This document shows positions 32,648-43,400 of a DNA stretch of 64,000 nt, in pieces. Position 1 is the stretch's first letter, and every line of letters begins with the position of its first letter. Below the pieces are notes generated by a model, which worked only from the letters and a program-made list of their open reading frames with translations, was not told the origin of the DNA and did no database searches. Origin of the DNA: Mixophyes australis (lineage: Eukaryota; Chordata; Amphibia; Anura; Limnodynastidae); contig JAVHZZ010000002.1 of assembly GCA_036250195.1 (NCBI GenBank), positions 274,044,960 through 274,108,959 on the forward strand, given 5' to 3'. Position numbers and translations under genes: made by a program.

Positions 32648-33437
32648 CAGTGATGTATGTGTAGGGGAGGGCGGGTCTTATATACGCTGTGCTGGAGTGT
32701 TCAGATCTTCTGAGTCACATGTTTTATGTGATTAGCGTTTCAACATAGTCTGTCCTTTGGCGTTGATAGGTGTAGATTGATCAAAAACGGAAATTAAACA
32801 TTTCAAATGTACATATATCCAGAGGACTTGATTGTATGCAATACTTATATAAGCCAGAGTGCAGGACTAACCTATATATATAGCACACTTGAGTAAACTA
32901 ACATTGTAGTAAAGCTATGGATTTATAAATGCGGGATACCGCATAATATATATACGGAGGAAGGGGGGGAAGGGGAGGGGGAAGCTGACTAGTCTTAATG
33001 TTTAGGGTGCAGTTTGGGTCATGTGTCTCACATATCCCCAAATGTGGACTTGTGTGTATATGTACAGAGATATATCCATAATGATTGTGCATACGTATAT
33101 GGATACATATATATATATATAGATAAAGCAAAAATAGACATCTATGTCCATATATAGATGGATGGCATACGAATGGTACATATGTCTGCGATTTGGAAAG
33201 TGAACAATGACTGCAATTAGAGAGATACAGTGTGAAAAAAGTGGTATACTTCTGCACTAATCTAATGTATCATTATTAGAACAGATGGGACCAAATATAT
33301 ATAGATGGTTGACAATAAATGGCTGGTATTTTCACTATGATGATAGTGCATTACTAGCAATCATACAGGGATGTTAGTTCCGTTATAAGTTAGCGTCTGT
33401 TCTCTGTCACTGGGTAGGGAGATCAACTCTACAGATT

Positions 33438-33563
33438 GCGCACCGTGCTGAACCTGATATTCTCCACCGTTCGCACAATGGGTACTTGTCAGGCCCACAC
33501 AGTATCGCCTCCGAGTTCGGATGGGATCGGGCATGGACTGTGTGGTATGTCAGCACGGTGCGC
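33438..33563 (-). ncRNA. 5S-rRNA-like segment in pLTR (upstream copy)
   Basis: The 126 nt are identical to 28180-28305, with the same five-helix potential and the conserved loop E bases (AGTA opposite GAA). Both pLTRs derive from one template at insertion, so the second copy is not independent evidence of selection. Confidence 0.75.
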
Positions 33564-33615
33564 ATCTGACCTTGCCGTACGTGATGAGTTTCACAGACAG
33601 CTACAGATACAGATA

Positions 33616-35344
33616 CAGTTTCTCAAGCTGCTTTACCAAAAGTCTAATTAAGAGAATCACTTGGTTCAAGCTAGCATTGTCTGAACTAACTTCACAGGTG
33701 ACTACTGCAAAAGGTTTCAGCACCTTGCACAACATGGAAAGTATTCTCCCCTGCACTGGACTAAAATACATTCCATCTCCTTTCCCAATGAATTGGCTTA
33801 AATGTGGAGTAAGCTGTTTCGCTGTTCCTCCATCCTCAGAAGCAAATAAAGTGTGGAATTCCATCTTGCAGTCATATAATCTTTAGTTTGCCAAGTTCCA
33901 CTTGTCCATATAACTGTGGTTAAGAGTACAGTGGGTAGAATGGCATTTTGTAGCCCAATAATTACATTTTCACGAACCTTCTGGTAGAGGTGAAGAATAG
34001 CTTTTCTAGTAATATGATGTTGTGAATTTGGTAACGGGGACATAAGACCTCACTTAACTGTCTAAAACCAGCTGCATTAATAGTGGATATTTTAGGCCGC
34101 AGATCTAATACTAGCATAGTCACAATGGTGTCTGTGATCCGCTTAGTGACTGGGTGACAGCTTTCATACTTGCTTCCTCTTGCATAGAATTGTTTTACAG
34201 TCAATTGTTGTAAACTACAAGTCGTCTTCTTCTTGGTCTGCTTCTGGGATCAAGATCCACCCACTGCAGCCGCAGCAGCAGCATGGGGACTAATCCTAAA
34301 GAATTCTTCTGAGGAATCCTGGAAAGTGGAGGAGTTATCTAGCCTTAGCAAATTGCATGCAGGACTGACTTCGAGCGCTAGAGAGGATATTGATGAGAAC
34401 TGTGTTGTGGGTGTAGATTGCATGTGCCTGGATCTAGGTGAGAGAAGGGAGCTAGCTGATGCTGGACTGCTTGTTGTTATTTTTTTAGCATTAGTTTCTG
34501 ATTTTTCCAAATGCTTCCCATGAGCTCTCTTCAAATTTCATAACATGGATGAGGATTCCAGATGATTAAGGTCCCTACCTCTACTGACTGTGGCTTTACA
34601 AATGCTACAAATGGGTAGACAACTGTTGTCAGGATGGGTAAAAATAATTCCACACATAAGAGGTGGATATTTTGGTTTTATGCCCAGGCATGACAATGGT
34701 CTTCTTATCATGTGTAAGAACTGCTTCCACTGGTGCAGGACTGACACAAACAACATCATTGTCATCAACATCCTCATTAGCGCAGTTGTCAGCTACACAA
34801 ATATCCCCCTCATCCTATTGCAATTCCAAAGTGGCATCATCAATTTTTGTATCGCTGGCTACACTTGGGCTGCTCATCCGCACATCTGCCGAAATGCTGA
34901 AAGGAGGCTTCTTTATGAGTTCAGTATCAGAAATGTCAGGCTTACAAATAGCACTCATGCTTAGACTCTCCTCAGGGATTTGTGTCATTTCTGAATCGGA
35001 TCATACAGTTTCTTCTGCCTTACTGTTTTTTTTTCAGCTCGGATTTTACACTTAAACGTCTTTGGGCAACACTTTTTGAGTCTGAATGACAAGGTCTTGC
35101 ATCGTCATGACTGACCTTACAAGAAGATGCCTCACTGACAGTTGCAGAACTAGCACTCATACAGAAAGGCGTAGTTCTGATTCTTTCCTTGCCACTGAAT
35201 GTGTAGAATGGCATGTTGGCAATTTTATGTTTTTCTGCTGTAAACTTTGCCTTGATTACATGTGTTTTTTTATTGACCAAGGTAAAAGATTTTTATTTAC
35301 ATTTTTGTTTCATTGACTTTAAAAACACTATGCACTTTAACATA
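33616..35344 (-). pseudogene. hAT transposase N-terminal and central parts (copy 2)
   Basis: In minus-strand order: N-terminus with KIANMPFYTFSGKERIR (35280-35020); an acidic linker; a BED finger CGIIFTHPD with CSICKATVSRGRDLNHL (34680-34560); a Ser-rich segment (34534-34250); MTVKQFYARGSKYESCHPVT and RITDTIVTMLVLDLRP (34204-34060); and the start of the catalytic region (34043-33800, TTVIWTSGTWQTKDYMT). Frameshifts are frequent, and copy 1 supplies the pieces missing here. The frame is cut by the Penelope insertion at 33615. Confidence 0.8.
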
Positions 35345-36887
35345 CAGTCATGCCCAAAAGTTTTGGCAATGACACAAGTATTGATTTTCTGCTTCAGTGT
35401 TTTTAGACCTTTTTGTCATATGTTGCTATAGTATTCTGAATTAAACTTACAAGCATTAAGTGTCAAAGGCTTTTATTGACAGTGACATTAAGTTTATGCA
35501 AAGAGTCAATATTTGCAGTGTTGACCCTTCTTTTTGAAGACCTCTGCATTTCACCCTGGCATGCTGTCAATCAACTTCTGGGCTACATACTGACTGATGG
35601 TCACCCATTCTTGCCTAATCAATGCTTGGAGCTTGTCAGAATTTGTGGGTATTTGTTTTTCCACCCGCCTCTTGTGGATTGACCACATGTTCTCAATGGG
35701 ATTAAGGTCTGGGGAGTTTCCTGGCCATGGAAACAAATTTTCGATGTTTTGATCCCCAAGCCACTTGCTTATCACTTTTGCCTTATGGCAAGGTGCTTCA
35801 TCATGCTGGAAAAGGCATTGTTATTCACCAAACTGTTCTTCAATGATTGGGAGAAGTTGCTCTTGGGGGATGTTTTGGTACCATTCTTTATTCATGGCTG
35901 TGTTCTTAGGCAAAATTGTGAGTGAGCCCACTCCCTTGGCTGAGAAACAACCCCACACATAAATGGTCTCAAAATGCTTTACTGTTGGCAGGACAGAGGA
36001 CTAATGGCAGCTCTCACTTTCTCTGACAAGCATTTGTCCAGATGCTCCAAACAATCTGAAAGGGGATTTATCAAAGAAAATTACTTTACCCCAGTCCTCA
36101 GCATTCCAATCCCTGTACCTTTTGCATAATATCAGTCTGTTCCTGATGTTTTCTCTTTTTCCCTGGAGAGAAGTTGCTTCTTTGCTGGCCTTTGACACCA
36201 GGCCACCCTTCAAAAGTCTTCGCCTCACTGTTTGTGTAGATGCACTCACACCTGCCTGCTGCCATTCCTGAGCACTGGTGGTGCCTGATCACATAGCTGA
36301 ATCAACTTTAGGAGACGGTCCCAGTGCTTGCTGGACATTCTTGGGCGCCCTGAAGCCTTCTTCACAACTATTGAACCTCTCTCCTTGAAGTTCTTGATGA
36401 TCTGATAAATGCTTGATTTAGGTGCAATCTTGCTAGCATCAATATCCTTGCCTGTGAAGCCTTTTTTGTGCAAGGCAATGATGACTGCACATGTTTCCTT
36501 GCAGTTAACCATGGTTAACAGAGAGAGAACAATGATTTTAAGCTCCACCCCCCTTTTAAAGCTTCCAGTCTGTTATTTTAACTCAATCAGCATGACAGAG
36601 TGATCCACAGCATTGTCCTGGTCAACACTCTCACCTGTGTTAATGAGAGAATCTCTGAACTGATGTCAGCTGGTCCTTTTGTGGAAGGGCTGAAATACAC
36701 TGGAAATGTTGTTTTTGGGATAAAGTTCATTGTCATGGCAAAGAGGTACTTTGATATTAATTGCAATTCATCTGATCACTCTTTATGACATTCTGGAGTA
36801 TATGCAAATAGCCATCATTAAAACTGAGGCAACAGACTTTGTGAAAACTAATTTTTGTGTCATTCTCAAAACTTTTGGCCATGACTG
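35345..36887 (-). mobile_element. Tc1/mariner transposon
   Basis: The 1543-bp element is flanked by TA at 35343-35344 and 36888-36889. The terminal 30 bp (CAGTCATGCCCAAAAGTTTT... and its inverted partner) match at 27 of 30. The uninterrupted site in hAT copy 1 (acttttacataggcttta, about 19940) confirms the insertion point. It encodes a broken transposase on the minus strand. Confidence 0.95.
35551..36548 (-). pseudogene. Tc1 transposase, DD34E type, broken
   Basis: 36548-36246 holds the N-terminal helix-turn-helix region (ALHKKGFTGKDIDASKIAP) and a GRPRM-like linker. 36249-36001 continues with TVRRRLLKGGLVSK and the first catalytic Asp in VIFFDKSPFRL. Around 35800-35830 FQHDEAPCHKA supplies the second Asp. 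35775-35551 gives SPDLNPIENMW with the catalytic Glu. All three acidic residues survive, but at least two frameshifts and a stop just before QCLFQHDEAP inactivate it. Confidence 0.9.
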
Positions 36888-37009
36888 TAGGCTTTAGCTG
36901 ATGATGTCGAGGGATTACTATTATTATGACTGGTAGTAGCAGCTGCTTGGTGCTCCAGGTCTTCTGTGGACTGATGTGAATCCATATTGATGGCAAAGAG
37001 CAATGTGAC

Positions 37010-37440
37010 TGAAGATTTTTCAGAGCACTGCCACTCCTACTGTTTCTGTTTCAGCAAAGACAATGACCAATGGCACTGACACTGTAGACTGGCAAGAACA
37101 CTGCTTCCCCTCCTGTTTCTGTGTGAGCTATGGCACAGAGCAATGTGACTGGAAACTTTTAAGAATACTGCCACCTCTACTGTTTCTGTTTCAGCAATGA
37201 CAATGAGCAATGGCACGGACACTGTAGACTGACTAGAACACTGCCACCTCTCCTGTTTCTATGTGAGCTAAGGCACAGAATAATGTGACTGGAGACTTTT
37301 AAGAATACTGCCATCCCTACTGTTTCTGTTTCAGCAATAACAATGAGCAATGACACTGACACTGTAGACTGGCAAAACACTGCAACCTCTCCTGTTTCTG
37401 TGTGAGCTATGGCACAGAGCAACAATGACGTTTTGCCTCT
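37010..37440. repeat. Subterminal tandem array of hAT copy 2
   Basis: About three and a half units of roughly 120-125 bp share ctactgtttctgtttcagcaa, gacactgtagactggc, cctcctgtttctgtgtgagc and tatggcacagagcaatgtgac. It occupies the same side of the transposase as the 20062-21960 array in copy 1 but has a different unit sequence. Confidence 0.85.
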
Positions 37441-37553
37441 TTTTCAGTTCCGAGGGAGTGTGAAAGTACCAAGCCGGCTCGGTTCGGCTCAGTACTCGGA
37501 TCTGCGATGTTCGGGTGGGCTCGGTTTTCAGAAAATTGAGCCGAGCATCTCTA

Positions 37554-38145
37554 CTTTTTACTTTGTTTTATTGTCAGGATGGTAATGTAAATTGACAGCA
37601 TAGAGTTCCATATTCTTTTTTGCTACCAAACTCTAGATTGACAGAGACCAACTTTCCAGCCACCGTCCACTATCTGGCATCGGACACAACTGAGCAATGA
37701 AACAGACAGGTTTAAATAGTTTAATCTCCTCCCACAGCCCAAATTGACGGACAGATGACACTCCAATCTTAGAAAGGGAGTTTGTTGCAGGTGCTCTGTG
37801 ATTGCAGACACACCCTATCAGGATATTGTTGTACTACAAGTACCAGCATGCCCAAACACTTAATGGCAACCTGGGCATACTGGGATATATAATGCATCAG
37901 GGACAAAATGGATTATTTAAACAATTATTATTACCCCACACCCACTACCACCCAAGGGTGTGGGAAGAGCTGACAGCACAGGCCTGGTTAAGCCTAAGGG
38001 GAGGATCTGCATTGCTTTTGGGGGACACACTCCCTAGGGAATCCAGTCCCATGCTGACTGGCTAGGGGCTGGTGTGGCATTATGGCAGTGGGACGCCACG
38101 CTGAGAGTTTCCCTGCTATAGTGCCACCAGCCCAAGTTGGCAAAC
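37554..38145. other. Unassigned stretch, possible antisense LTR
   Basis: There are no coding motifs. On the minus strand a TATA-like attaaactatttaaacctg (about 37720) and an AATAAA-type signal near 37565 suggest it could be the 5' LTR/leader of the antisense gypsy fragment that ends at 25644, since hAT copy 2 separates the two. A short segment gtactacaagtaccagcatgcc (37835) resembles a common vertebrate interspersed repeat. Confidence 0.3.
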
Positions 38146-38147
38146 TC

Positions 38148-38222
38148 TAGTGCTGATAATAGTTAAATAGGGGGGACCTTACGCATTTTGTCCCCCCTGA
38201 TTTTGCTAGTACCAGCACTAGG
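38148..38222. repeat. Inverted repeat
   Basis: Arms ctagtgctg (about 38148) and cagcactag (about 38213) enclose a second pair, ggggggac and gtcccccc. This gives a strong hairpin-forming palindrome just before a poly-G run at 38240-38257. Confidence 0.7.
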
Positions 38223-38329
38223 GTTGGTTAAGCTGTTTGGGGGGGGGGGGGGGGGGCATGCTGTTTATTTGAACCTTTCTGGCTGGGTTTGTTTTGTACA
38301 TGTATTGCCATTTTAATTTTTTTACATTT

Positions 38330-38423
38330 ATGTCAATATTTTCAATGTCAACTTTAGAACCCTGTCCACATTTTACATTTCGACAATTTAACTGTATCAA
38401 CATTATGAACATGTAGACATTTT
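38330..38423. repeat. GTCGACAT-type repeat array, part 1
   Basis: A degenerate array of tgtcnacattttga-like units. Related pieces at 39106-39240 and 40145-40215 contain clear gtcgacatt copies. The pieces are separated by a MITE and by a Penelope-derived repeat. Confidence 0.5.
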
Positions 38424-39105
38424 GGGCCTGATTCATCAAGGCATGTATTTTGAGAGCAATGTACATTTGTTCAAAAATCGGCTTTGCGTACTCATGAATT
38501 CAACATGGAATCGATTTGAAGATATGTGCACTGATGAATTCAGGTGCAGGTATGCTGTGCTCTATTATACAAGACACTGCAGGATATGTCCAATACCTAT
38601 GCGGATTATAAACTTGCAAAAGAGCACACAGAAGAAGAAAAATTTAAATGAGACTGTAAATAACATAAGCATTAGTGATAAACTGTTTTTAAATAATTTT
38701 TTCATCAAATAAATTTATTAGGATGTTCTTAATGTCTACTGAACATAAAATATATGTTTACAGTTGCTCCTGATTGCAAACACATATTATAGCATGCATA
38801 CAAGACTGTCATCACTAGTACTCAGGACTAAGACTAGTCCTGTAGCTGGAGCAAGATATACGGCAGAAGAAACAGTAACTTTCACATGATCTTGGTTTGG
38901 TTGTGGCTGCGTGCGCTAGTGTTTGGCACACCCTCACTATATATGACTACGGAAAAACACCCTTTCCCAGCACCTTTCACTCCCCGAATTCGTAGGCTGT
39001 AGTAAGTGTACTTTGCATTCAAAGACAGAGCAGTTCTGGGCATGCAAAGTCATTTTGCTTGAAATACGCTCAAAATCAACAGATACATGCTTGATAAATC
39101 AGGCC
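38424..39105. mobile_element. MITE, about 680 bp
   Basis: It begins GGGCCTGATTCATCAAGGCA and ends GCTTGATAAATCAGGCC; the arms stay complementary, with gaps, over roughly 30 bp (ATGTATTTTGAG against CTCAAAATC...ATACAT). It is non-coding. A related sequence, inverted, lies at 56640-56960. No clear target duplication was found. Confidence 0.7.
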
Positions 39106-39475
39106 ATATGACTGTCGCCATTTTAACAGTATTAACAATATGACTGTCGACATTTTGGTGTAGAAATATTCGTTGTCGACATTTTGACTGTCTACATTTC
39201 ATACCTAACCAAATTTAAATGTAGACATTATGAATTATAAACAAACAATTAGACATTTTGTTGGTTACCATTATAATATTGAAGACATTATCTCTGTTGA
39301 CATTATGGGGGAAATGCAGTTAGCTGGAATGTTCCTGAGAACATCGCAGCTGCGCATTTTTACTGTTAGCACAATAAATATATCCTCTCAAAATGAGTGG
39401 TTATTTCTGTAAAAATACCCACGTGAAGTGTCTCCAGAATGTTTGAAAGACACTTTGCACTGAATTGACTTCCCC
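39106..39475. repeat. GTCGACAT-type repeat array, part 2, then unassigned
   Basis: Clear units gactgtcgacattttg and gttgtcgacattttgactgt lie at about 39110-39200, decaying to tgtagacattatg and tgaagacattatc by 39300. From about 39310 to 39475 nothing was recognised. Confidence 0.55.
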
Positions 39476-40114
39476 CAATATATATATATATATATACTCC
39501 TCCTGACGAAGTCTATACGACGAAACGCGTTGAGGCTGTTCTACATACATTATTCCTGGTACACATAAGGCTGTACTGTCTACCTGATCCCTGAAAAGTT
39601 ACCCCATTGAGAACTTCTGTGCGGAGCCCATTGGTGTTTACTTCTTATACATCCCAGTGATCTACATCGTGTAGCAGTATCCTATGTCCACAGGATTAAC
39701 AGACCGTATGAGTGGAGTTTGTGAGCAGTGACTGTGCTGTGGCTGATGATCCAGTTACCATATACCTACATAGATATCTACACGTCTGTTCCTGACCTCT
39801 TGAAGCTGACTGGAGCTAATTTCCAAGAACCTCTGATACAGATAAGCTGTTTATTTATATCTTTTTGGTACGTTGCCACCTATCACTTGCTACTGATTGT
39901 CACGGATACATCTGAAACGTTGTTTTCTGCTTTCTTCTGTCTGTGTTTCGGCATATGATCAGGAATTATGAACATTGGTTTATACTGTTTATACCAGTCT
40001 GACATGATGAACACTTTGTATTTATATTTCTGTATACAGTAATACTGACTGTCTGGACGATCTGTACCAGTTAGCACTACTAGATTTGGCGCCATCATCC
40101 CTCTTTCTATATTT

Positions 40115-40145
<31 letters not shown>

Positions 40146-40150
40146 AACAT
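39476..40150 (+). mobile_element. Penelope-related non-autonomous repeat with hammerhead
   Basis: It is bounded by (TA)n tracts at 39476-39494 and 40118-40146. It carries a hammerhead at its start and ends in ctagatttggcgccatcatccc, a type of 3' end I recall from Penelope pLTR-like repeats. No coding capacity was seen. The family assignment is inference from the hammerhead and the general layout. Confidence 0.5.
39497..39533 (+). ncRNA. Hammerhead ribozyme, Penelope type
   Basis: Order: CCTC (39497-39500, stem I), CTGACGA (39501-39507, core with variable position 7 = C), A plus stem II GTC/GAC around TATAC, GAAA (39520-39523), C-GC-GT two-pair stem III, U17, and GAGG (39530-39533, stem I). 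Stem I pairs perfectly over 4 bp and G5, A6, G8, A9, G12, A13, A14 are all present. The cleavage site would be GUU, permitted by the NUH rule. The additional A after CTGACGA resembles the variant cores reported for Penelope-linked hammerheads. Confidence 0.7.
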
Positions 40151-40260
40151 TTTGAATGTCGACATTATGAATGTGACATTTCGACTACATTCTAAGTAGG
40201 CTACATTGCTAATATGTGGACATAGCACCATCTTTGTCTTTTTGGCATTAAGTGACTTTT
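40151..40260. repeat. GTCGACAT-type repeat array, part 3
   Basis: gaatgtcgacattatgaatgtgacatttcgac directly follows the (TA)n tract, continuing the array seen before 39300. Confidence 0.5.
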
Positions 40261-41130
40261 TTTATTAAGCAATTGATATTGAAGTACGTTGATATAAGCT
40301 TTCAAGCAACATAAGCAGTATATTATTGTTACTTCTGCATACAGACTAATTTTCACCTGAATGGCTGAAACTTTGTTGCTATAACTAGCAAATAGTAGTG
40401 GCCCCAGCCTGAATCCCTGTGGTATGCTTCATTTTAACAGATTTTAGGTGTATAATTCACCTTCGCCTCTGATCTTGGTGCCTGTAAGACAGGTAACTGC
40501 AAAACCAATGCAAGGTGAAAAAAATCTAGAACAATAGCTTTTAATGTAGAAAGGAGGAGACTGTGGTTAGTGTTAAAGTGTTAAAGGCCTTACTTAGGTC
40601 TATAAAAACAATGTAGAAATTCCTTGTTCTGTAGCTCATACGGACAGTCATTTGTCACCTTGACAATTGAGGGACAGTACTTTGTTCAGTACCAGAAGCC
40701 AGAATGCATTGGCTGCAAAAAGATAATGTCATCTATTAAAGATTTCAGCTGTGAATTCATGATTTGGTTAAACAATTTTGATTCAGAGGGTTGTGTAATA
40801 AGCTGGCAGTGTAGACTGTGTGCTTGTGAGTCATCAAAGCTAGTCCTTTAGTGGCAAAGTATTTATTGAAGTCTTGTTATATCGCTTCATTATTTTTAAT
40901 AATTAACTTGTCAGAGAGTTATCAAGAGGAGCGTTTGTCCAGTAATATCACCAAAAATATATATTTTTTGTATCCCAGAACTTTAGTGGTTAGTTTGAAT
41001 CACAGAGAATAAAGATGGACTTGGTTTCCCAGATTAGTTTCTTTACAATATTTTCTTTCTGTTCTAAAAAATGCAGTCTTGCATTGTATGATTGCGCGCT
41101 AGTTCCCAGAGCTTATATTATAATTGCCAA
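40261..41130 (-). pseudogene. LINE reverse transcriptase fragment
   Basis: On the minus strand a frame near 40610-40570 reads FIDLSKAFNT (RT motif A, usually FxDLSKAFDTV) and one near 40425-40375 reads PQGFRLGPLLFASYSN (RT motif B, usually [11 protein letters not shown]). Frames are broken. The endonuclease part of what may be the same element lies at 55990-55500, beyond the LTR element inserted at 41583-55036. It fits a CR1/L2/Rex-type LINE. Confidence 0.65.
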
Positions 41131-41467
41131 ATTTATGTTGGCCACATCCAGGAGTTCCTGGAGGGCAGGAGGGGTGTATGGGCGGAGGAGTTTATGGGTG
41201 AGTATTGCCATTTTTGGCCCTTCCCCCAGTGACGTAATGCTTGTTTTTTTTTTTTTTTACAGTGTTTAAAAGACCCAAAACAGACATTATCTCACTGGGA
41301 GCGAGGCCAAAATGATGCAGTTTCTGAAGCCCCACCCCCTCCGCCCATACATGCCGGCTCTAATCTAGATGCGGGAGAAATGTCAGCTCTCCCAGGGAGA
41401 TTCTGGGAGACCTACCCGGAATTTGGGAGTCTTCCGGACATTCCGGGAGAGTTGGCATGTATGGCTT
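41131..41467. repeat. Interspersed repeat, common amphibian type
   Basis: gggagaaatgtcagctctccc, gggagattctgggagacctaccc and the end ccgggagagttggcatgtatgg match a repeat family I recall as frequent in amphibian and fish genomes. It is non-coding, and its ends are approximate. Confidence 0.55.
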
Positions 41468-41582
41468 ATATGTTTATAAGTGCTGTGTCAAGGTCTGCTG
41501 TAAAGCAACTGCATTTCCAGTGTTGAGGGTGTGTGGATTTTGAGAATGCTGGTTGCAATTTCATGACAATGTCACAGCCTGA

Positions 41583-42541
41583 TGTGATGAAACGAGGTAT
41601 TAATATTACCTCAAACAAGGTCTGCACCTCGTTTCTCACAAACTGTGGACTATAAAAACATATACTTTTTCTAGCACTCTAGTTCCCAATATTTTTCAAT
41701 CATATTTAGAATTGTATATATATTCTATTTGTAAGTAGTTAAAATGTCTGAAAGCATTATTTTTCTTATCTTGCAGACTAGTGCATTATTTAAGCCTAGG
41801 CAAAAAAAATATTGTCAACCACTTATGTATCACACTAGGGGGTCTCCTATCATAAGATAGGGAAAAGGTTCCCAGATAGATCTCCATGTTTAATTACAGA
41901 CTTCATTGTGTATTTAAATGTAATGTGTCTGGATTGTGACCTCACTTGTTTAAACAACTTCTGCTGTACAGCCACAGAACAATACCTATCCTGAATTATA
42001 TAAAGAGTTTCTTATCTGCTATCCCTTTGTCTGCATGTTTACCTGTGAAAAGGTATCTACAGAAAATGACCAATCAGGTAGGTCCTGAAACTCGTAAGGA
42101 GTTTTGCTTTTAAAAACCAGCTCCAGAAAGAGCAAAGGGGCACTCACTACCTAGTGATAGCTGAAATCAGGCTGGCATTGAGGCCCCGGTCTGTGCCCTT
42201 ACAGGAAAGAGAGAATCGGTCCTTGGAGTACTGCCTTTGCCCTGATCTACCTCTCCAGGTCTTGGGGAGCTGTGTGACCGCCAAAAGCGGAGTGGCAGTG
42301 ACTGAGGACCATTGCCTTGCTGATAGCCTCAAAGGAGAGAGAGGGAGAAGTTTGAATGGATGGACACCAGTCCCTAAGAGTGGCTAGGATACTGGTGAGG
42401 TGTTTTCATTATACCCTGAATGTTGTCTGTGCCAGACTGTAGTGCCTATAGTATTTGCCTGGGTATTTTTGAACCTTGGATAGGTACTGGGTTGGCCAGC
42501 TGTGTGGCGCAAAATGTTACATTAATCCAGATATCATCACA
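41583..42541 (+). repeat. LTR, upstream copy
   Basis: It matches 54000-55036. Compared with that copy it lacks about 90 bp containing the AATAAA-type signal (after ccagactgta, near 42440). A TATA-like ctataaaaacatatac is at about 41650. Confidence 0.9.
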
Positions 42542-42562
42542 ATTGGCAGCAAGCAGTGGGAT
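42542..42562 (+). promoter_or_regulatory. Primer-binding site
   Basis: attggcagcaagcagtggg follows the LTR directly. TGG at 42544-42546 would pair with the CCA end of a tRNA. Which tRNA was not determined. Confidence 0.6.
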
Positions 42563-43400
42563 CACCCAGTCCCATTTAGGCAAGCTGGATAGAGCTGCAA
42601 GGGATCACACACGGGGTGTGGTCCAGGGCTCTGTGAATATCTGAAACTACAAACCCAGCACACTACAGTTTGTGGCATAGTTGCTTGGGTGCCAGTATCC
42701 AGTAGTTGAGAGCTGTAAAAGAATCCAAGGGTAACAAGGTACTGACTCGGGGTTGGTGCGTTTACCCTTCGGGCAGTACAGAATAGTGGGCCATATCCCA
42801 CAAGAGGGATCACAGAGAGGTGACCCCAGCTTAAGGCTAGGATTACAGTCCGCCTAGATGCAAGATTAGTTTGGCACTAGAGAAGGCCATTGTACCGGCT
42901 GGAGTAGGGTCCGCATGCCCTCTCAGAGATACTAAATGAAGTGAGAGCAGAACAGAACCCTGCTGCAGATATTGTTCAGGGCCCATAAGCCCTTGAACAG
43001 AGTGCATGGTAGTGGGTCCCAACCCTGGTCTGTATGAGAGTAGGTAGAAGCCCCACTGAGGGAGTGTGACGCCTGTAGTAGGTTGAAGCTACAGTCCACC
43101 TACAGACCAGTCTGGCAGTGGGTCCGTGCACCAAGCCTGTAGGGTGATATTTTGGGGTAAGGCCCTGACATTGGAGAATGAGTAGTGGGTTTCAGCTCCA
43201 CAGCTTACGCAGTGGTGGGTCTTAACCCCACAACAAGTTGAGTGGATCCCAGCCCCACAGAGTATGCTGCAGTGGGTCATAGCCCAACTATGAGCAGAGT
43301 GGGTCCCAGCCCCACAGAATATGCAGCAGTTGGTCATAGCCAAACTGTGAGCAGAGTGGGTCCCAGACCCACAGCAATTATAGTGGGTATCAGCCCCACA
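42563..43400 (+). other. Leader with short tandem repeats
   Basis: No frame is convincing in this leader. Between about 43190 and 43400, units of roughly 30-65 bp containing gtgggtc-[ct]-[ct]agcccca and atatgcagcag repeat four or five times. Confidence 0.6.

Larger units (their letters stand above)
31919..33609 (-). repeat. Penelope pLTR, upstream copy
   Basis: It is the partner of 26672-28351 with only scattered differences, for example in A and AT run lengths. In element sense its first nucleotides are at 33609, and the 5S-like segment begins only 46 nt inside. Confidence 0.95.
26672..33615 (-). mobile_element. Penelope-like element, near full length
   Basis: Direct terminal repeats (pLTRs) of 1680 bp (26672-28351) and 1691 bp (31919-33609) flank a 3.6-kb coding region on the minus strand. 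CAGTTTCTC occurs at 26663-26671 and 33616-33624. The homologous uninterrupted hAT copy 1 reads cagtttgtcaagctg at 17911, so the duplication is real. The RT plus GIY-YIG arrangement with a CxxC-rich linker fits the Neptune-like group of Penelope elements. The few lesions indicate a recent insertion. Confidence 0.95.
25653..37553 (-). mobile_element. hAT transposon copy 2 with nested Penelope and Tc1
   Basis: It begins TAGAGATGTTCACTGG at 25653 and ends ...GAGCATCTCTA at 37553 (inverted TAGAGATGCTC). Flanks CACTTTAC (25645-25652) and CTTTTTAC (37554-37561) match at 6 of 8 positions, a plausible decayed hAT duplication. Without the Penelope (26672-33615) and Tc1 (35345-36887) insertions the element is about 3.4 kb. 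It is internally deleted relative to copy 1 near 26520-26545. Confidence 0.75.
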
